NCBI GenBank assembly: GCA_024803745.1
Contig: JANJXV010000024.1
Location: 20,593,927-20,657,926 of the forward strand
DNA length: 64,000 nucleotides
From: Megascapheus bottae
Taxonomy: Eukaryota > Chordata > Mammalia > Rodentia > Geomyidae
Reading direction: 5' to 3'
The notes below the pieces were generated by a model. The model was not told the DNA's origin, searched no databases, and saw only the letters and a list, made by a program, of their open reading frames with translations. The first letter of the stretch is position 1. Each line of letters starts with the position of its first letter. The position numbers and the translations under genes were made by a program. Shown one piece after another: positions 47,052 through 60,600 of this stretch.

Positions 47052-48593
47052 TTACTTTTCTTTCTTACTTCTGGCAAAGTGACTGAATTTCTGTGCCTTT
47101 CATAGCATCTATCTGACAGGATTGTGGAGCAGAAGAGACTGTAGACCAGACTGAAAATGGTTCCCTTTTCTAAATTTTCTTCCATTCCTGTCTCAGAATT
47201 CTCTGGGCCAGTAGGCTTGTCCTCCCTCCTTCCTTCCCTCCCTCCCCCCCCTCTTTTTTTTTTTAATGCCAGCCCTGGGACTTGAGTTCAGTGCCTTGCA
47301 TTTGCCAGGCAGGCCCTCTCTACTGCTTGAGCCATGCCTGGATCTTTATTTATTCCCATTCTCCCCCACTTTCAGGTCTGCAAAGGATTACAGTAGGTGG
47401 AAAGATAATTTCCATGAAATAAGGAAAGAGCAGCTGCCTGCAGGGAAAACAAACTCCAGAACGTGAGAGCCAAGAGGCACCTAGGCAGTCAACCCCTACA
47501 ACTCAAGAGTAAGGAGACCCAGGGCCAGGGATTAGGGCCCAGCTGAGGTCAGCCATTTGGGCAGGGTTTAGTCACAGCTCTGAGCTCTGCTCATTTTTCC
47601 TTTGTCCCTCGAGACAGCAGCTGTGAGGGAGAGGTTGGCTCACGGCCAGCTGGTCCACCTGGAACTGTCCAGGGGAACAGTCACATGGCTCTTGCAGACT
47701 CCTATGCAGGTCATTTTCTCGGGTTTTCCCATACTGCCCTGCTGGAAGACCTGTCCTTGACAGGGTCCCATCCTCTCCAGTTTCTACCTTTTCTCGGACT
47801 GTACCTCCACCAGATAACTAAGGGTGCTTTCTGCTCTTTCTCCTAAGGGTGGGTGATGCCCTAGTTGATGGGCTCTACTCCAACCACACATCTTTCCTCC
47901 TGAAGCAAGTCTCCCAGGGGCTTGCTCCAGGCCTGGCAGATTTATCCTTGTGGCCTTCCCCTTTATTGAAAACTTTATTTTGACAGTTCTAGGGTTTGAA
48001 CTCAAGGTCTCATGCCTGCAAACATTCTACCACTTGAACCAACCCCCAATCTTTTTTGCTCTTTTTCATTTCTTCCCAGCAGGGTTTCTCACTTTTGCCT
48101 GTATCTTGAACCACGATCGATCCTCCCATCTCTACCTTCCGAGTAGCTGGGATTATAGGTGCGTGTTACTATACCTGCCTCTTTGTATTTTTCTTATTTA
48201 TGCCTTTCTGAAATCTATCTTCTCCCCCTCTCACAAAACCCGGAGAACCAAGTGCTTGGAAGTTGAGGGGGACAGAATATGCCTTCCAGAGAACCCAGAA
48301 AGTTACCCAAGACCTGGTGAAATTCAATCCTGGTCACTGAAGGGTTACTACTCATTGCCCAGCTTCCAAAGCCCCAACCTTGAGAACTCTGTCTCAATTC
48401 CCCAGTGCCCAGTGTGCTTGGAGCACTGCCCAGAGCCCTGCACCAGCTGCAGACTGAAGACAGAGTCTGTTTCCTGAGTTGCTGAAAGTGTGCAGGGAGT
48501 ACAAATACTGTGACATTTAACAGTCACTAGAGAGCTCAGACACAGGGAGGGCGGTGGGGAGGAGCCAAGTGGCAGCTGTGGAGGAGGAGGAGG

Positions 48594-48672
<79 letters not shown>

Positions 48673-51543
48673 CCATCAAGGTGACCAGATGGCTGCAGGG
48701 AGCCAGGGGCTGCATGCTTCTCCCAGGGACACCCTCCACCCACTTCAATCCCATCTAGATCCATGCCATGCCTTCCATCCCTCTGCCCCTTCTCTTCCTC
48801 CTCCCTCTGTTCCACAGCTCAGAGTCCCATTTCCTCTTCAACCTCAGATGGGTCTCCTTTGCCACATGTCTGGCGTGTTTTCTTCCCACATGAACTTCTC
48901 AGGTGGTCTCCATGCATTAGCCCTCCCCCCTCCTTCCTCTCCTCCTCCTTCTTCACTTGAATTCAGGGCCTGAGCACTGTTCTTGGGCTTTCTCAAGGGT
49001 AGAGCCCTACCACTTGAGCCACAGCACCACTTCTGGCTTTTTCTATTTATGTGGTATGAGGAATTGAACCTGGGTCTTTGTGCATGCTAGGCAAGCACTC
49101 TACCATTAGACTAAACTCCCGGCCCCCATGCCTTAGCCCTTCTTGAACCCTGACTTCTAAAAGCAAGACTTTCCTTTTGGGGCGGGCTTTGAACTGTGAT
49201 TCTCAGATCTCAGCCTCCTGAGTAGCTGGGATTGCAGGCCTGAGCCACTGGTACAATATGAGAACGAATGCAAATCCAGAATCCCTATTTGCAGCTGTTG
49301 TTCTCTTCCTTCTCCTCTCCTTCTCTTCTTGCTTCCTGTACCAGGGTCTAAACCTTGGGACCTTGTGCTTGCTTGGTTTGCTTGCTCCCAGTTGGTGCTC
49401 TACCACTTGAGCCATGCCTCTGGCCTGCTTTTGTTTTTTGTTTTTCCTGGGTATTTGGGGGACAGATCCTGTTGGATCTCTGTTTAAGATGGCTTCAAGC
49501 TGGGAAGGCACCTGTGGCTCATGCTTATAATCCTAGCTACTCAGGAGGCTGAGATCTGAGGATCAAGGTTCAAAGCCAGCCTGGGCACAAAAGGACCTAA
49601 GACTCTTTATCTCCAATTAACCTCTAGAAAACAGGAAGTAGGGCTTGGCTCAGGGGTAGGGTGATAGCCTTGAGCTGACAAGCTCAGGGACAGAGCCCAG
49701 GCCTAGTTCAAGCCCCTTGACCCACGGAAAAAAAAGAAAAAAAGATGGCTTCAAATAATAATCCTCCAAACCTCAGCCTCCTGAGATTTGGAATACAAGT
49801 ATGAGCTACCATGGCCCAGCTTACTGATGCACTGATGTGACCATGGCACAAGGCTGGGTGACGTTCACATTCTTCAGGTCCTGTCCTCCATGCCTGTCCC
49901 TTTCTCTCCATGTGAGTGCAGGGAACTCCAGCCCAGTTTCTGGAGGTGACACTCTCCCCAACCCCACTCCACCTTCTTGCAGTTGCACGAGGAGTTACAC
50001 AGGTGGCTCCATTTGCCTGCAATGTGCAGTCTACTGGTTTGTTTGTTTTTTTGGTCCATTGTGGGGGTTGAACTCTGGGCCTGGGCGCTGTCCCTGAGCT
50101 CTTCAGCTCAAGGCTTCTGCCTACCCCTTGAGCCACAGTGCCACTTCCAGTTTTCTAGTGGTTAACTGGTGATAATAGTCTCAGGGTCTTTAGTGCCTGG
50201 ACTGGCTTTGAACTGCGATCCTCAGATCATAGCTAGGATTACAGGCATGAGCCACCAAGCCCGGCTCATCCTACTTTTTTTTTTTTTTTTTTTTTTTTAA
50301 TGCCAGTACTAGGGCTTTGAACTCAGTGCCTGAGTGCTATCTGTTAGCTTTTTTGCTCAAGGCTGGTCTTCTTCTTGAGCCACAGCTCTGCTTTTAGCTT
50401 TCTGGTAGTTAATAGGAGCTAAAAGTCTCATGGATTTTCCTGCTTGGGCTGGCTTCAAACCTTGATACTTGGACCTTAGCCCCCTGAGTAGACAGGATTA
50501 TAGGCACGAACCACCAATGCCGGCTTTCGTCTCATACTTGGTGATCAGTCAGAGCTCACCTTCCCTGGGGATGGGTACTCGCCATCCATCTCCAAACTCA
50601 CATAGCACGAGGTTGCCCTTTTTACTTCCCAGGTACCCCTGGTCTTTGGGGTCTGAGGACTTCGGGGGACAGCTGTGTATTTATGTCTCTTGAATATAAC
50701 AGAGTGCTTAGCATACGTAGAAACTCATGAGAATCTAGCCAAGGACCTGAGAAGTGGTTGGTGTCCAGAAGTTCAGGCCGACCTCAATGAGGTCCATGTC
50801 ACTCCCGCACGCCTGCCCCAGCGAGTCACCTGCTGTGCACACTTAAGAGTTCAAGATCCATGACTACTCACACGCTTGCGCAGCAGCTGCCATGAGCAGT
50901 ACCTGAGCTTATCAGCGATGAAGATGATCCTCCTTTCCAGAAGCAGAGAGGCAAAAACACAGACGAGGTGGCGGATGCTGAGAGAGGAGAAGAGAGACTC
51001 AAAGTCCACGTGTTCAAGCCGGGAGTCCAGTGGGCGGCACAGCTCAATCACCTGTCAGGGAACAGGGATAGCCATGAGGGGAAGATCAATCACTTGGCAA
51101 GCTTGGCCCATGTGGCACCATTTAGGTAGGGGTGGGGTTCCTGAGGCCCTCAACAGGGATCAGGTGAACCCACTGGAGGGGAGGGGAGGAGAAGGGAAGA
51201 CAGGGGACAGGGAATGGGGAGCAGAAAGGGAGACTGGGAAGTGGGTGCATTTGGAAGGAAGCAAATGCTTCATGCTCCATGAAGGACATCTGGCTGGAAG
51301 GAAGAGAAGACTCAACAAGCCGGCAGACTCAACACAGGTGGCTGGGGTTGGCAAGGGGACAGTTCTGTGGTGAAAACGACTCTCCTAGGGGGTGGCGACC
51401 TGTTGGAAAGAACCCTGGAGCAGACCTGAGCAGCACTTCCAAGGTTCTTGGTCTAGACGGCCATTCTCCATGCAGTTCAGCTTCCCACCTCATTCTAATC
51501 ACTTCCCGGTTCTAGTCCTTTCCTTCTCTTTCCTTCCCTCCCA

Positions 51544-51628
<85 letters not shown>

Positions 51629-54600
51629 ACGCATGTGCACTGGTTCTGGGGCTTGAATTCAGGTCCTCAAGGCTAGTGCTGTACCATTTCAGTCACAGCT
51701 CCACTTCTGACTTCTGGGTGATTAAGTGGAGATAAGAGCCACAAATTTCCTTCCTGGACTGACTTCAAACACTAATCCTTAGATCTCAGCCTCTTACGTC
51801 ACTAAGACTGTGAGTATGAGCCACTGAGGCCCAGCTTTGAATTACCTTCTGATGACATGTCTTTTCAGCTTTTATGTTTAGTGTGCACACATTTTCTTAT
51901 TCTGGATTTGCTGAAATGTCCCTGAAGGAATCCCAGATTCTGCTTGGAGTTTCAAATTACGCTTGCTAAGTGCTCTACCACTTGAGCCACATACCCCGCC
52001 CTTTTGTTTTATTTTGTTTTTCGCATAGGGGCTCATGCTTATTGCCCAGCTTGGCCTTCGCAGTGTCATCTTTCTACTTCTGCCTCCTGAGCAGTTGAGA
52101 TTATAGATGTGCATCACCACACTTATTTCTGAGATAGGATCTTGCTACCTTTTGCCTGGGCTGGCCTCCATTTCCTTTATAGCTCTGTGTTTGGCACCTC
52201 AGTGGTGAGGTAGGCAAAGTCTACATTTTTACTTCCAGCCTGGCACCTGCCTGGTAATGGGTACACTCACTGTTAGCCATTCATCACGTCCTCATGGCTA
52301 ACCACCATGTCTGTAACAGCCTGGTTCCTGATCCTCAGCTGGATGTCCCAGAGCCTTCTGCAATTCTATCTCCAAGCTTAGATCAGGGCTCTGAGCGAGG
52401 TCAGTCCTCTGCTGCACAGAGCAGCAGACAGGGAACAGGGAGCAGCAGACAAGAACAATTCCCTCATCAAATGCCAGCCTGGACAAGGAAGGGGGCATGC
52501 TTCAAAGTCCAAGTCATGCTCCGTATGTGAACTATTCTTCCCGAGAAAGAATCAGTTTTATGTTATACAATTATAGAGGTGATGCAGGGCACAATATAAA
52601 TTGGTTTGAATAAGATTTAGGAATAACTATGGGTCAATAAGATTAATTGTGGTTGACTGGGCCCTGTAGCTCATGCCTGTAATGACAGCGACTGAGGAGA
52701 CTATATGAAAGAACTGTGGTTCAAAGCCAGCCTCAACAGGAAAGTCTATGAGATGTTGTTATTGTTGCTGATGTGGTTGTTCATGGGGCTTGAACTCAGG
52801 GCCTGGGTGCTATCCCTACGTGCTTTTGCTTAAAGCTAGCAGTCTACCACTTTAAGCCACAGCTCCACTTCCAGTTTTCTGGTAGTTAACTGGAGATAAG
52901 AGTCTCACAGACTTTCCTGCTTGGGCTGGCATGGAACTGTGATTTTTAGGCGTGAGCCAGTGGTGCCTGGCTCCATGAGACTCATCTCCAATTTACCACT
53001 TAAAAGCCAGAGATCCAGTGATAGAGTGCCAGCCTTGAGGGAAAAAACTAAGGGACAGTGCCCAGGCCTTAACTTCGAGCTCTGGACTCACCCAAGGAGT
53101 GGGGGTGAATTTGATGGGCCCCTAAGAGCCATGCTGTCCCTGTTAGGACTTGGGTCCCTGGGGAAGGAGTTGGGCAGTTCACCTCAGTCCCTGAGCCTGG
53201 TAAGAAGTTCTTGACAAGGATGGTTTTGCCCAGGGCTGGGAAAGGCGCTTCCATGACACTCCGCATGAGAGGCTGCACCAGTGCTGGAGAGATGCCGCGT
53301 CGCTTTTCCACCTCGTCCAAGATCTGCAAAGGTCACACAAGGAGCTCAGCTGAGCCACCCTCCATCAGCCAAGGGCAAGCAGGGGGCCACATGCCTTCTG
53401 GGCCAATCCCTGAGTCATGAAATTCACGGAGGCTGAAGGTGAGAGGGGGTTGTCACCACTCAGGGCTCATGGGTAGAGGGCTCTGATATGGAGAAAAGAA
53501 ACCTGAAGATGGGTCATTGTGATGTACACCTATGATGTGCTACCTGCCTCTCAACTAGTTAAAATGATAAAATATACATCATCTACATTTTACACCAGAG
53601 AAAGAACAAGGAAACAATACGATGAAAAGTAAAAAGAAGCCAGACACCGATGGCTCTAATACTAGCTACTCAGGAGGCTGAGAGATGAAGCCAGCCTACA
53701 CAGACAAATCCTTGAGATTTTTGGATTATTTCCAATTAATCAGCAAAAAATTAGAAGTGAAGGCATGGCTCAAGTGTCAGTCTTGAGTGAAAAACCTGAG
53801 TGAGAATGCAAGTGGCCTGGAGTTCAAGCCTGAGTCCTGGCACAAAAAAGAAGACAAAAAATGGAAGAAGAATTGCAGGGGAGGGGCCAGGAATTTGGCC
53901 GAGTGGTAGAGTGCTTGCCTAGCATGCATGAAAACCCGGGTTCCATTCCTCGGTAACACATATATAGAAAAAAGCCGGAAGTGGCTCTAGTGGTAGAGCT
54001 CTAGTCTTGAGAAAGTCTAAGGAGAGTGCTCAGGCCCTGAGTTCAGGCCCAGGACTGACAGAAGAAGGAGGAGGAGGAGGAGGAAGAGGAGGAGGAGGAG
54101 GAGGAGGAGGAGGGGGAGGGGGAGGGGTTGGGGAAGGGGAGAAAGAATTATTGCAGGGGAGGGCTGGGAATGTGGCTTAGTGGTACAGTGCTTGCCTAGC
54201 ATGCATGAAGACCTGGATTCAATTCCTCCGTACCACATACACAGAAATACCCAGAAGTGGTTCTATGGCTCAAGCAATAGAGTGCTAGTCTTGAAAAAAA
54301 AAAGGCTCAGGGACAAACCCAGGCTCTGAGTTTAAGCCTGGGACTGGTGGGGGGGGAAAAAAAAGTATTGCAGGGGGGACATTGGAAGAAAAATAACCTA
54401 AAACCTGCTTAGAGGAGCAATAAGGCGGAGAAGAGAGTGAAGCAGAAGGGTTGAGGGTCAGTTGTGGGTCTAGGGCTGACTGACTTTCACACTTGGGTTT
54501 GCCCTCGTGGGCCTTTCTCATGGACATGAAGGAATATGCATGCGCCAGCTCACTGCCCATGAAAAATGTGTAGAGTGGACCCTGCCTCAGGCCTGCAGCC

Positions 54601-57600
54601 CCAAGTAGAGACAAGACAGCCAAGCTGGGAGGATTTTTAACACCTTGTGAGCCCAGCCATCTGAGCCACACCCTGACACCCCTGCACACTTGTGAAGGCT
54701 GCATTGTGTTGTTATCCAGCATTGTAGGAGGTACTCTGCTGTTTCACGACTCCTTTCTGTTCTAAAGTACAATGTGCCATTTTAGCCATCCCTGTTCCAC
54801 AGGAGGAATCTAGGGATCAGGGGGCAGGGGCTCCGATTCTGGACAGTCACATTAGGTTCCTTCAACGCAGCCTTGGTCAGAAAGCTGACCAGAACATATG
54901 GGGTCAGCTCAGCTAAGAACGTCAGCACGTGTGCATGTAGCCTGGGACACGGCTGGGGCGCCGTCTCCACGTGGGCTGCTTTACTCTAGGGATTCTCCCA
55001 CCAAATCTGCAGCCCATAACTGACGGCCCGGGCAGTGACATGCACCTCTGGTTGGAAAGCACCAAGCAGTGTAGATGACTGCCACTGAAGTGAGCAGAAG
55101 GAACAGGACTAGGTTTTGTTTTTTTCCCCCAGGGTGTTCTTATGGCGTATTGATTTATATTCATCCACAGACATGGGGAATTTACACCGGGCCCGATTAT
55201 TGCCCCTGGGCTTTTTTTCATTCAAGGCTGGTGCTCAACCACTTGAGCCATAGATCTCTTTCTGTCCCCCGACCACCCCTGTTTATTTGGATTTTCCTGC
55301 CCTGGCTGGCTTTGAACTGTGAGCCTCAGATCTCAGACTCCTTAGTAGCTAGGACTATAGGCATGAGCCACTGATACTCATCTGGGAATTTTTTTTTTTG
55401 TCAGTTGTGGGGCTTGAATGCTGGGGCCTGGGTGCTTTGAAGAGCTCTGAGCTTTTCAGCTCAAGGCTACCACCCTAACCCTGGAGCCACAGCACCACTT
55501 CCAGTTTTCTAGTAATTAATTGGAGATAAGAGTCTTGAGTTCTTTAGTACCTGGGCTGGCTTTGAACCTTGATCCTCGGATTTCAGCCTCCTAAGTAGCT
55601 AGGATTACAAGCATGAGCCACTGCGCTTGGCTGGAAATTTTTTCTAGTCCTGGGGAATGAACTCAGGGCCTGGGCACTGTTCTTGGGCTTTCTCTAGGTT
55701 AGCACTCTACCACTTGAGCCACTGCATCAGTTTTTTGCTGGCTAGAGAAAAGAGTCTTGGGGATGGGAGTTTGGCCTAGTGGTAGAGTGCTTGCCTAGCA
55801 TGCACAGACCGGGGTTTGATTCCTTGGTACTACATACATAGAAAAAGCCTGAAATGGTTCTGTGGCTCAAGTGGTAGAGCTCTTGGCTTGAGAAAATCCA
55901 AGGACAGTGCTCAGGCCTTGAGTTCAAGCCCAGGATTGGCTAAGAAAGAAAGAAGGAAGGAAGAAGAGAGGGAAGGAAGAAAGGAAAGAAAGAAGAGTCT
56001 CTTGGATTTTCTGCCTGTGGAACCCCACCTTTCTTTGCTCCATCCCTTTCTTCCAGTCCCAAATTCTCACCTTTGAAAAGAGGCTGAAGCAACCCAGTCT
56101 GCTAACGATGCAATAAACTTCAGGAAGGCGCTTTCCTTTGCCCCCAGGCTTTTAGGAGAGAAACACAAATACAATGTGAATACTAACAGCCTCAGGAAAG
56201 GAAAGAGCTGCCAGGCTTTCCTTTTTCTTTCTTTTTTTTTTTTTTTCCAGACAGGACTTCAATATATAGCCCATTCTGGCCTTGAATTCTCAGTCTTCCA
56301 GCACTGGCCTCCAGAGTGCTCAGATTACAGTCATGTGCCACCATGCTTAGCTCCAAATGCTTTTGAGAGACTATAATGTAACAGATACTTCCACACACCA
56401 TAGCTTTTCAAAACCCAGTACGGTAAATACTTACAAATACTCCAGTGCATAGCTGGAAAGTACATATACCTTCTCCTGAAGGGCCCAAACTAAGGCAATC
56501 ATGCAATAGGTGTGCCATTGGCTCACCTATGGCCATCTAAGGAGCTATTCTGAAATCAAATGCTTATTATAATGGTGATTCCAAATGAGAAATCTTGCTG
56601 AAGGTCTTTTTGGAAACTTATTTCTGAACAAATCTTCAAACAAAAACCAAAATCAATCTCAATACTTTCAAGTTTACTTGAAAATACCTAACTTGAAAGT
56701 ATCCTGGTTCAAAGCCAGCCTGAACAGTAAGTCTTCATCTATATCTTCAATTAACCAGTAAATACTGGACTGGAGGCATGGCTTAAAAGGCAGAGTGTCA
56801 GTCAATAGTAAATAAAGCTGAGCGAGAGCTTTGTGTTCAAGCCACAGTATTGACCCACACATAAAAAACTAGTATTGAGGCCGGGAGTTTGGCCTAGTGG
56901 TAGAGAGCTTGCCTAACATGCATGAAGTCTGGGAAGTCTGGGGTTCGATTCCTTGGTACCACATACCTAGAAAAAGCCGGAAATGGTGCTGTGGCTCAAG
57001 CGGTAGATTGCTAGCCTTGAGAAAGCCCAAGGACATTACCCAGGTCCTAGTTCAAGACCCAGGACTGGCAAAAAAAGAAAACAAAACAAAACTAGAAAAA
57101 GATTAATATTTGCTAGTGAGCTGGGCGCCACTTCTGGTTTCCTTGGAATTCATTGGAGATAAAAGTCTCCTGGACTTTTGTGCCCCGCTGGCTTTGAACC
57201 ATGATCCTCAGATCTCAGCCTCCAGAGGAGTTAGGATTACAGGCTTGAGCCACCACACCCAGCTCAGATGGTTTTAATTTTAATAAGAAAATGACCAAAT
57301 GTGAGGATAAGTCAAAAAAGACCCCAGATTGCTGAGTGCAATCTATAGCTCAGCCTTCTGAGGAGCTAGGATTTCAGATGTAAACCACCAGTGTCCTGCT
57401 CTTATGCATTTTTAACTACATTAGCTGACCAGTTATATTGGCTATTCTTTTTTTTTTTTTTTTTTTTTTGCCAGTCCTAGGGCTTGAACTCAGGGCCTGG
57501 GCAGTGACTTTTTGCTCAGGGTTAGTGCTCTGCCACTTGAGCCACAGTGCCACTTCCGGCTTTTTCTATGTATGTAGTACTGAGGAATTGAACTCAGGGC

Positions 57601-57651
57601 TTTGTTCATGCTAGGCAAGCACCCTACCACTATGCTACACTCCAGGCCCGC

Positions 57652-57685
<34 letters not shown>

Positions 57686-60600
57686 TGGGTCATGGGGATT
57701 GAACTCGGCCTGGGCCCTGTCCCTGAGCTCTACAGCTCAAGGCTACCGCCCTACCCCTGGCCCTGTGCGTTGTCCCTGAGCTATTTAGTCCAAGGGTACT
57801 TACCCTACCCTAGAGCCAAGCCCCACTTCCTGTTTTCTAGGGTTAATTGGAGCTAAGAGCCTCAGGTCCTTTTGTGCCCACTGCTGTGTTTGACCCTTGA
57901 TCCACAGACCTTAGCCTCCAGAGTGGCTAGGATTACAGGCATGAGCCAACACGCCCAGCTTGGTTTTTTTTTTTTTTCTTTTTTTTTGCATATACCCTTG
58001 GTCTTAAGGGATTGAGAAGCTAGATTTTGTTCTTCACCAAGCGCTCAGACTGATGGAAAACCAGACAGTACTAACCAGCAGTCTTCGGCAATATCCAAAT
58101 CTTCGGCTCCCATCTTCTCCAGTTAAGACAAATGAGAATGTTTCACTGTAGTTGGAAAAACACAAAGGGATTACAAAGCTGAACAAATCCAAAGGCCCAT
58201 CCCTCCTGTCCGTATCCTTAAGAACTACTGGGCCATTTTGCAGGACCTGATGTTCTTAAAAGAGCATATTAGCCTGCTGAGGTCCGTCGAAATCTGAATT
58301 CAACGTGATAGGGATGCTAGCATCAGAAGACGTGTGTGCAAGCAGAAAGTACAAACGGAGCCCAGTATTACAGGAGCACTGGGTGAGGATGGATGATGGG
58401 GACATTTCCCTAACCTTTCCCAGACTAAAAACTATCTTAGTGCAGCTTATGAAACACACATTCCCAGACTGAGCAGCAGGCCTCAAATCTGCCTAACAGG
58501 AAGTTTTCAAATACTCAGGGGGAAACCTCTAGGCTGGGCCTACCATGACTTCTGGGGAGCAGGAGGGCTATGTGTGGGATCTGCCCGGTGTGATCCCTTT
58601 CTTATTTGTGCCTTCCATCTTTGGGTGTGGGAAGTGGAGATGCCAGCCCATACCTGGTAAACTGCTGGACAGGACTCCAGTCCTTGGCATCTGGGAAACA
58701 GAACTGAGGAATAGCCTTCAGCTGGTCCTCAGCCTCTCTCATGAACTTGAAAGACCTTTCCAACTGCAGGGAAAGAGGTGGCAGAGGTTGGAATACAAAC
58801 CCTCGCATGAGGCAATGAGGCAGTTTGGCAATGATTACGATTCTCCCTTTCCACAGCTCCCTTCCTTGGGAAAATTTGGGGTTCAGTCTGTGAAGCCTTT
58901 CCTCCCAGAGCAGATGTAACTAGCAGTCTTAGGAGGAAGTCAGGACCAAAGAAACCTAACCCAACCCAAACAAACCACCACCACCACCACCACCACCAAA
59001 CCCAACACTATATTTTTCAAGGCGATATTTTCTATGCTTCATGTTCTGAACTGTAACTCTTCCATTCTGTCAGGAAAAGTCACCAGGGAGACCCTTGGAT
59101 TTGGACGACTGAGGTTCCCAGGTTTTCCTATCTCTAAGCCCAGGCAAACAACATCTTAAACTCATCACAAATACAGACAGGAAAATTATGTCTTATTGTG
59201 AAATTCTACTCATCTCAGAGTTGCTGAGTGTGGAACAAGAATGGACCAAAACTTTATGTCCATTCTTATTCCAAAGAAAAGGAAATATGCCATGATGTGT
59301 GTTATTTGTCCCAATCACGCAGCTAATGTTAGATGTGGAAGAAAAGTCACTGAAATCTCTGGTGACTTTTTCTCCTTCCTTCCTTCCTTCCTTCCTTCCT
59401 TCCTTCCTTCCTTCCTTCCTTCCTTCCTTCCTTCCTTCCTTCCTTCCTCCCTCCCTCCCTCCCTCCCTCCTTCCCTTTCTTCCTTCTTGGTTGGAATTTT
59501 AACTCAGGGCCTCTTGCCCTCACTTGGCTTTTCCACTCATGGATGGTACTCTACCTCCACTTCTGGCTTCTTGAGGGTTTGTCTGTCTGGGTTGCCTTTG
59601 AACTGTGATTCTCAGATCTTAGTTTCCTGGATGAGATCCATCATGTTAAGTGTCTGGAACTAAAGTCCAGTTTAGAGATTATTTATATAGAGTCAAGGAT
59701 TTGCTTATTTTGTGTATAAAGAAGAATATGAAGAAAGTATTCAGAGTGATTCCGATGGTTTCAATCTTTTAAAGACTGCCTCTAAAGCCAGGTGCTGGTG
59801 GCTCACACCTGTAATCCTAGCTACTCATGAGACTGAGGATCATGGTTCAAAGCCAACTTGGGAAGAAAAATCCCTGTAAGACTCTAAGACTCTCTCTCTC
59901 TCTCTTTTTTTCTTTTGTCAGTCATGGGCTTCAACTCTGGGCCTGGGCGCTGTCCCTGAGCTCTTTAGCTCAAGATAGCACTCTAGCACTTGAACCACAG
60001 TGCCACTTCCACTTCTGGTTTTCTGGTGGTTAACTGGAGATAAGAGTCTCATGGACTTACGGACTTCCGTGCCTGAGTCAGTTTTGAAACCCAATCCTCA
60101 GTCTCCTGAGTAGCTAGGATTACAGGTAGAAGCCACTGGCACCCTGCCCCACGAGACTTATCTCCAATTAACCACCAAAAAACTGGAAGTGGAGCTGTGG
60201 CTCAAAGTGGTATAGTGCTAGTCTTGAGCAAAAGAGCTCAGGGACAGCACCCAGGCTCTGAGTTCAAACCCACGACCAACCAATAAAAAACCAAAACACA
60301 GGGCCGGGAGTTTGGCCTAGTGGTTAAAAGTGCTTGCCTAGCATGCATGAAGACCCAGGTTCGATTCCTCGGTACCACATACATTGAAAAAAGCCAGAAG
60401 TGGTGCTGAGGCTCAAGTGGTAGAGCTCTAGCCTTGAGAAAGTCCAAGGACAGTGCTCAGGCCCTGAGCTCAAGCCCAGGACTGGCAAAAAAAAAAAAAA
60501 AAGCCAAAACACAAAAAACTATCTCTTGTGCATTACCGTCCCCACCCCTGTGGCTGGCAGGAGTGTGTGTTGGGGAGACTTACCTTCAGGGGGAACTGCT

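Larger units (their letters stand above)
57965..59371. other. Low-repeat sequence around DENND2A exons d and e
   Basis: About 1.4 kb with two exons and no SINE; the remainder shows nothing beyond (CAC)n. Confidence 0.45.

Noticed and set aside
48554..48973. PolyGln open frame on the plus strand
   Set aside because: It is made by the (GAG)n(CAG)n tract, antisense in a DENND2A intron, with no promoter or flanking conserved protein.
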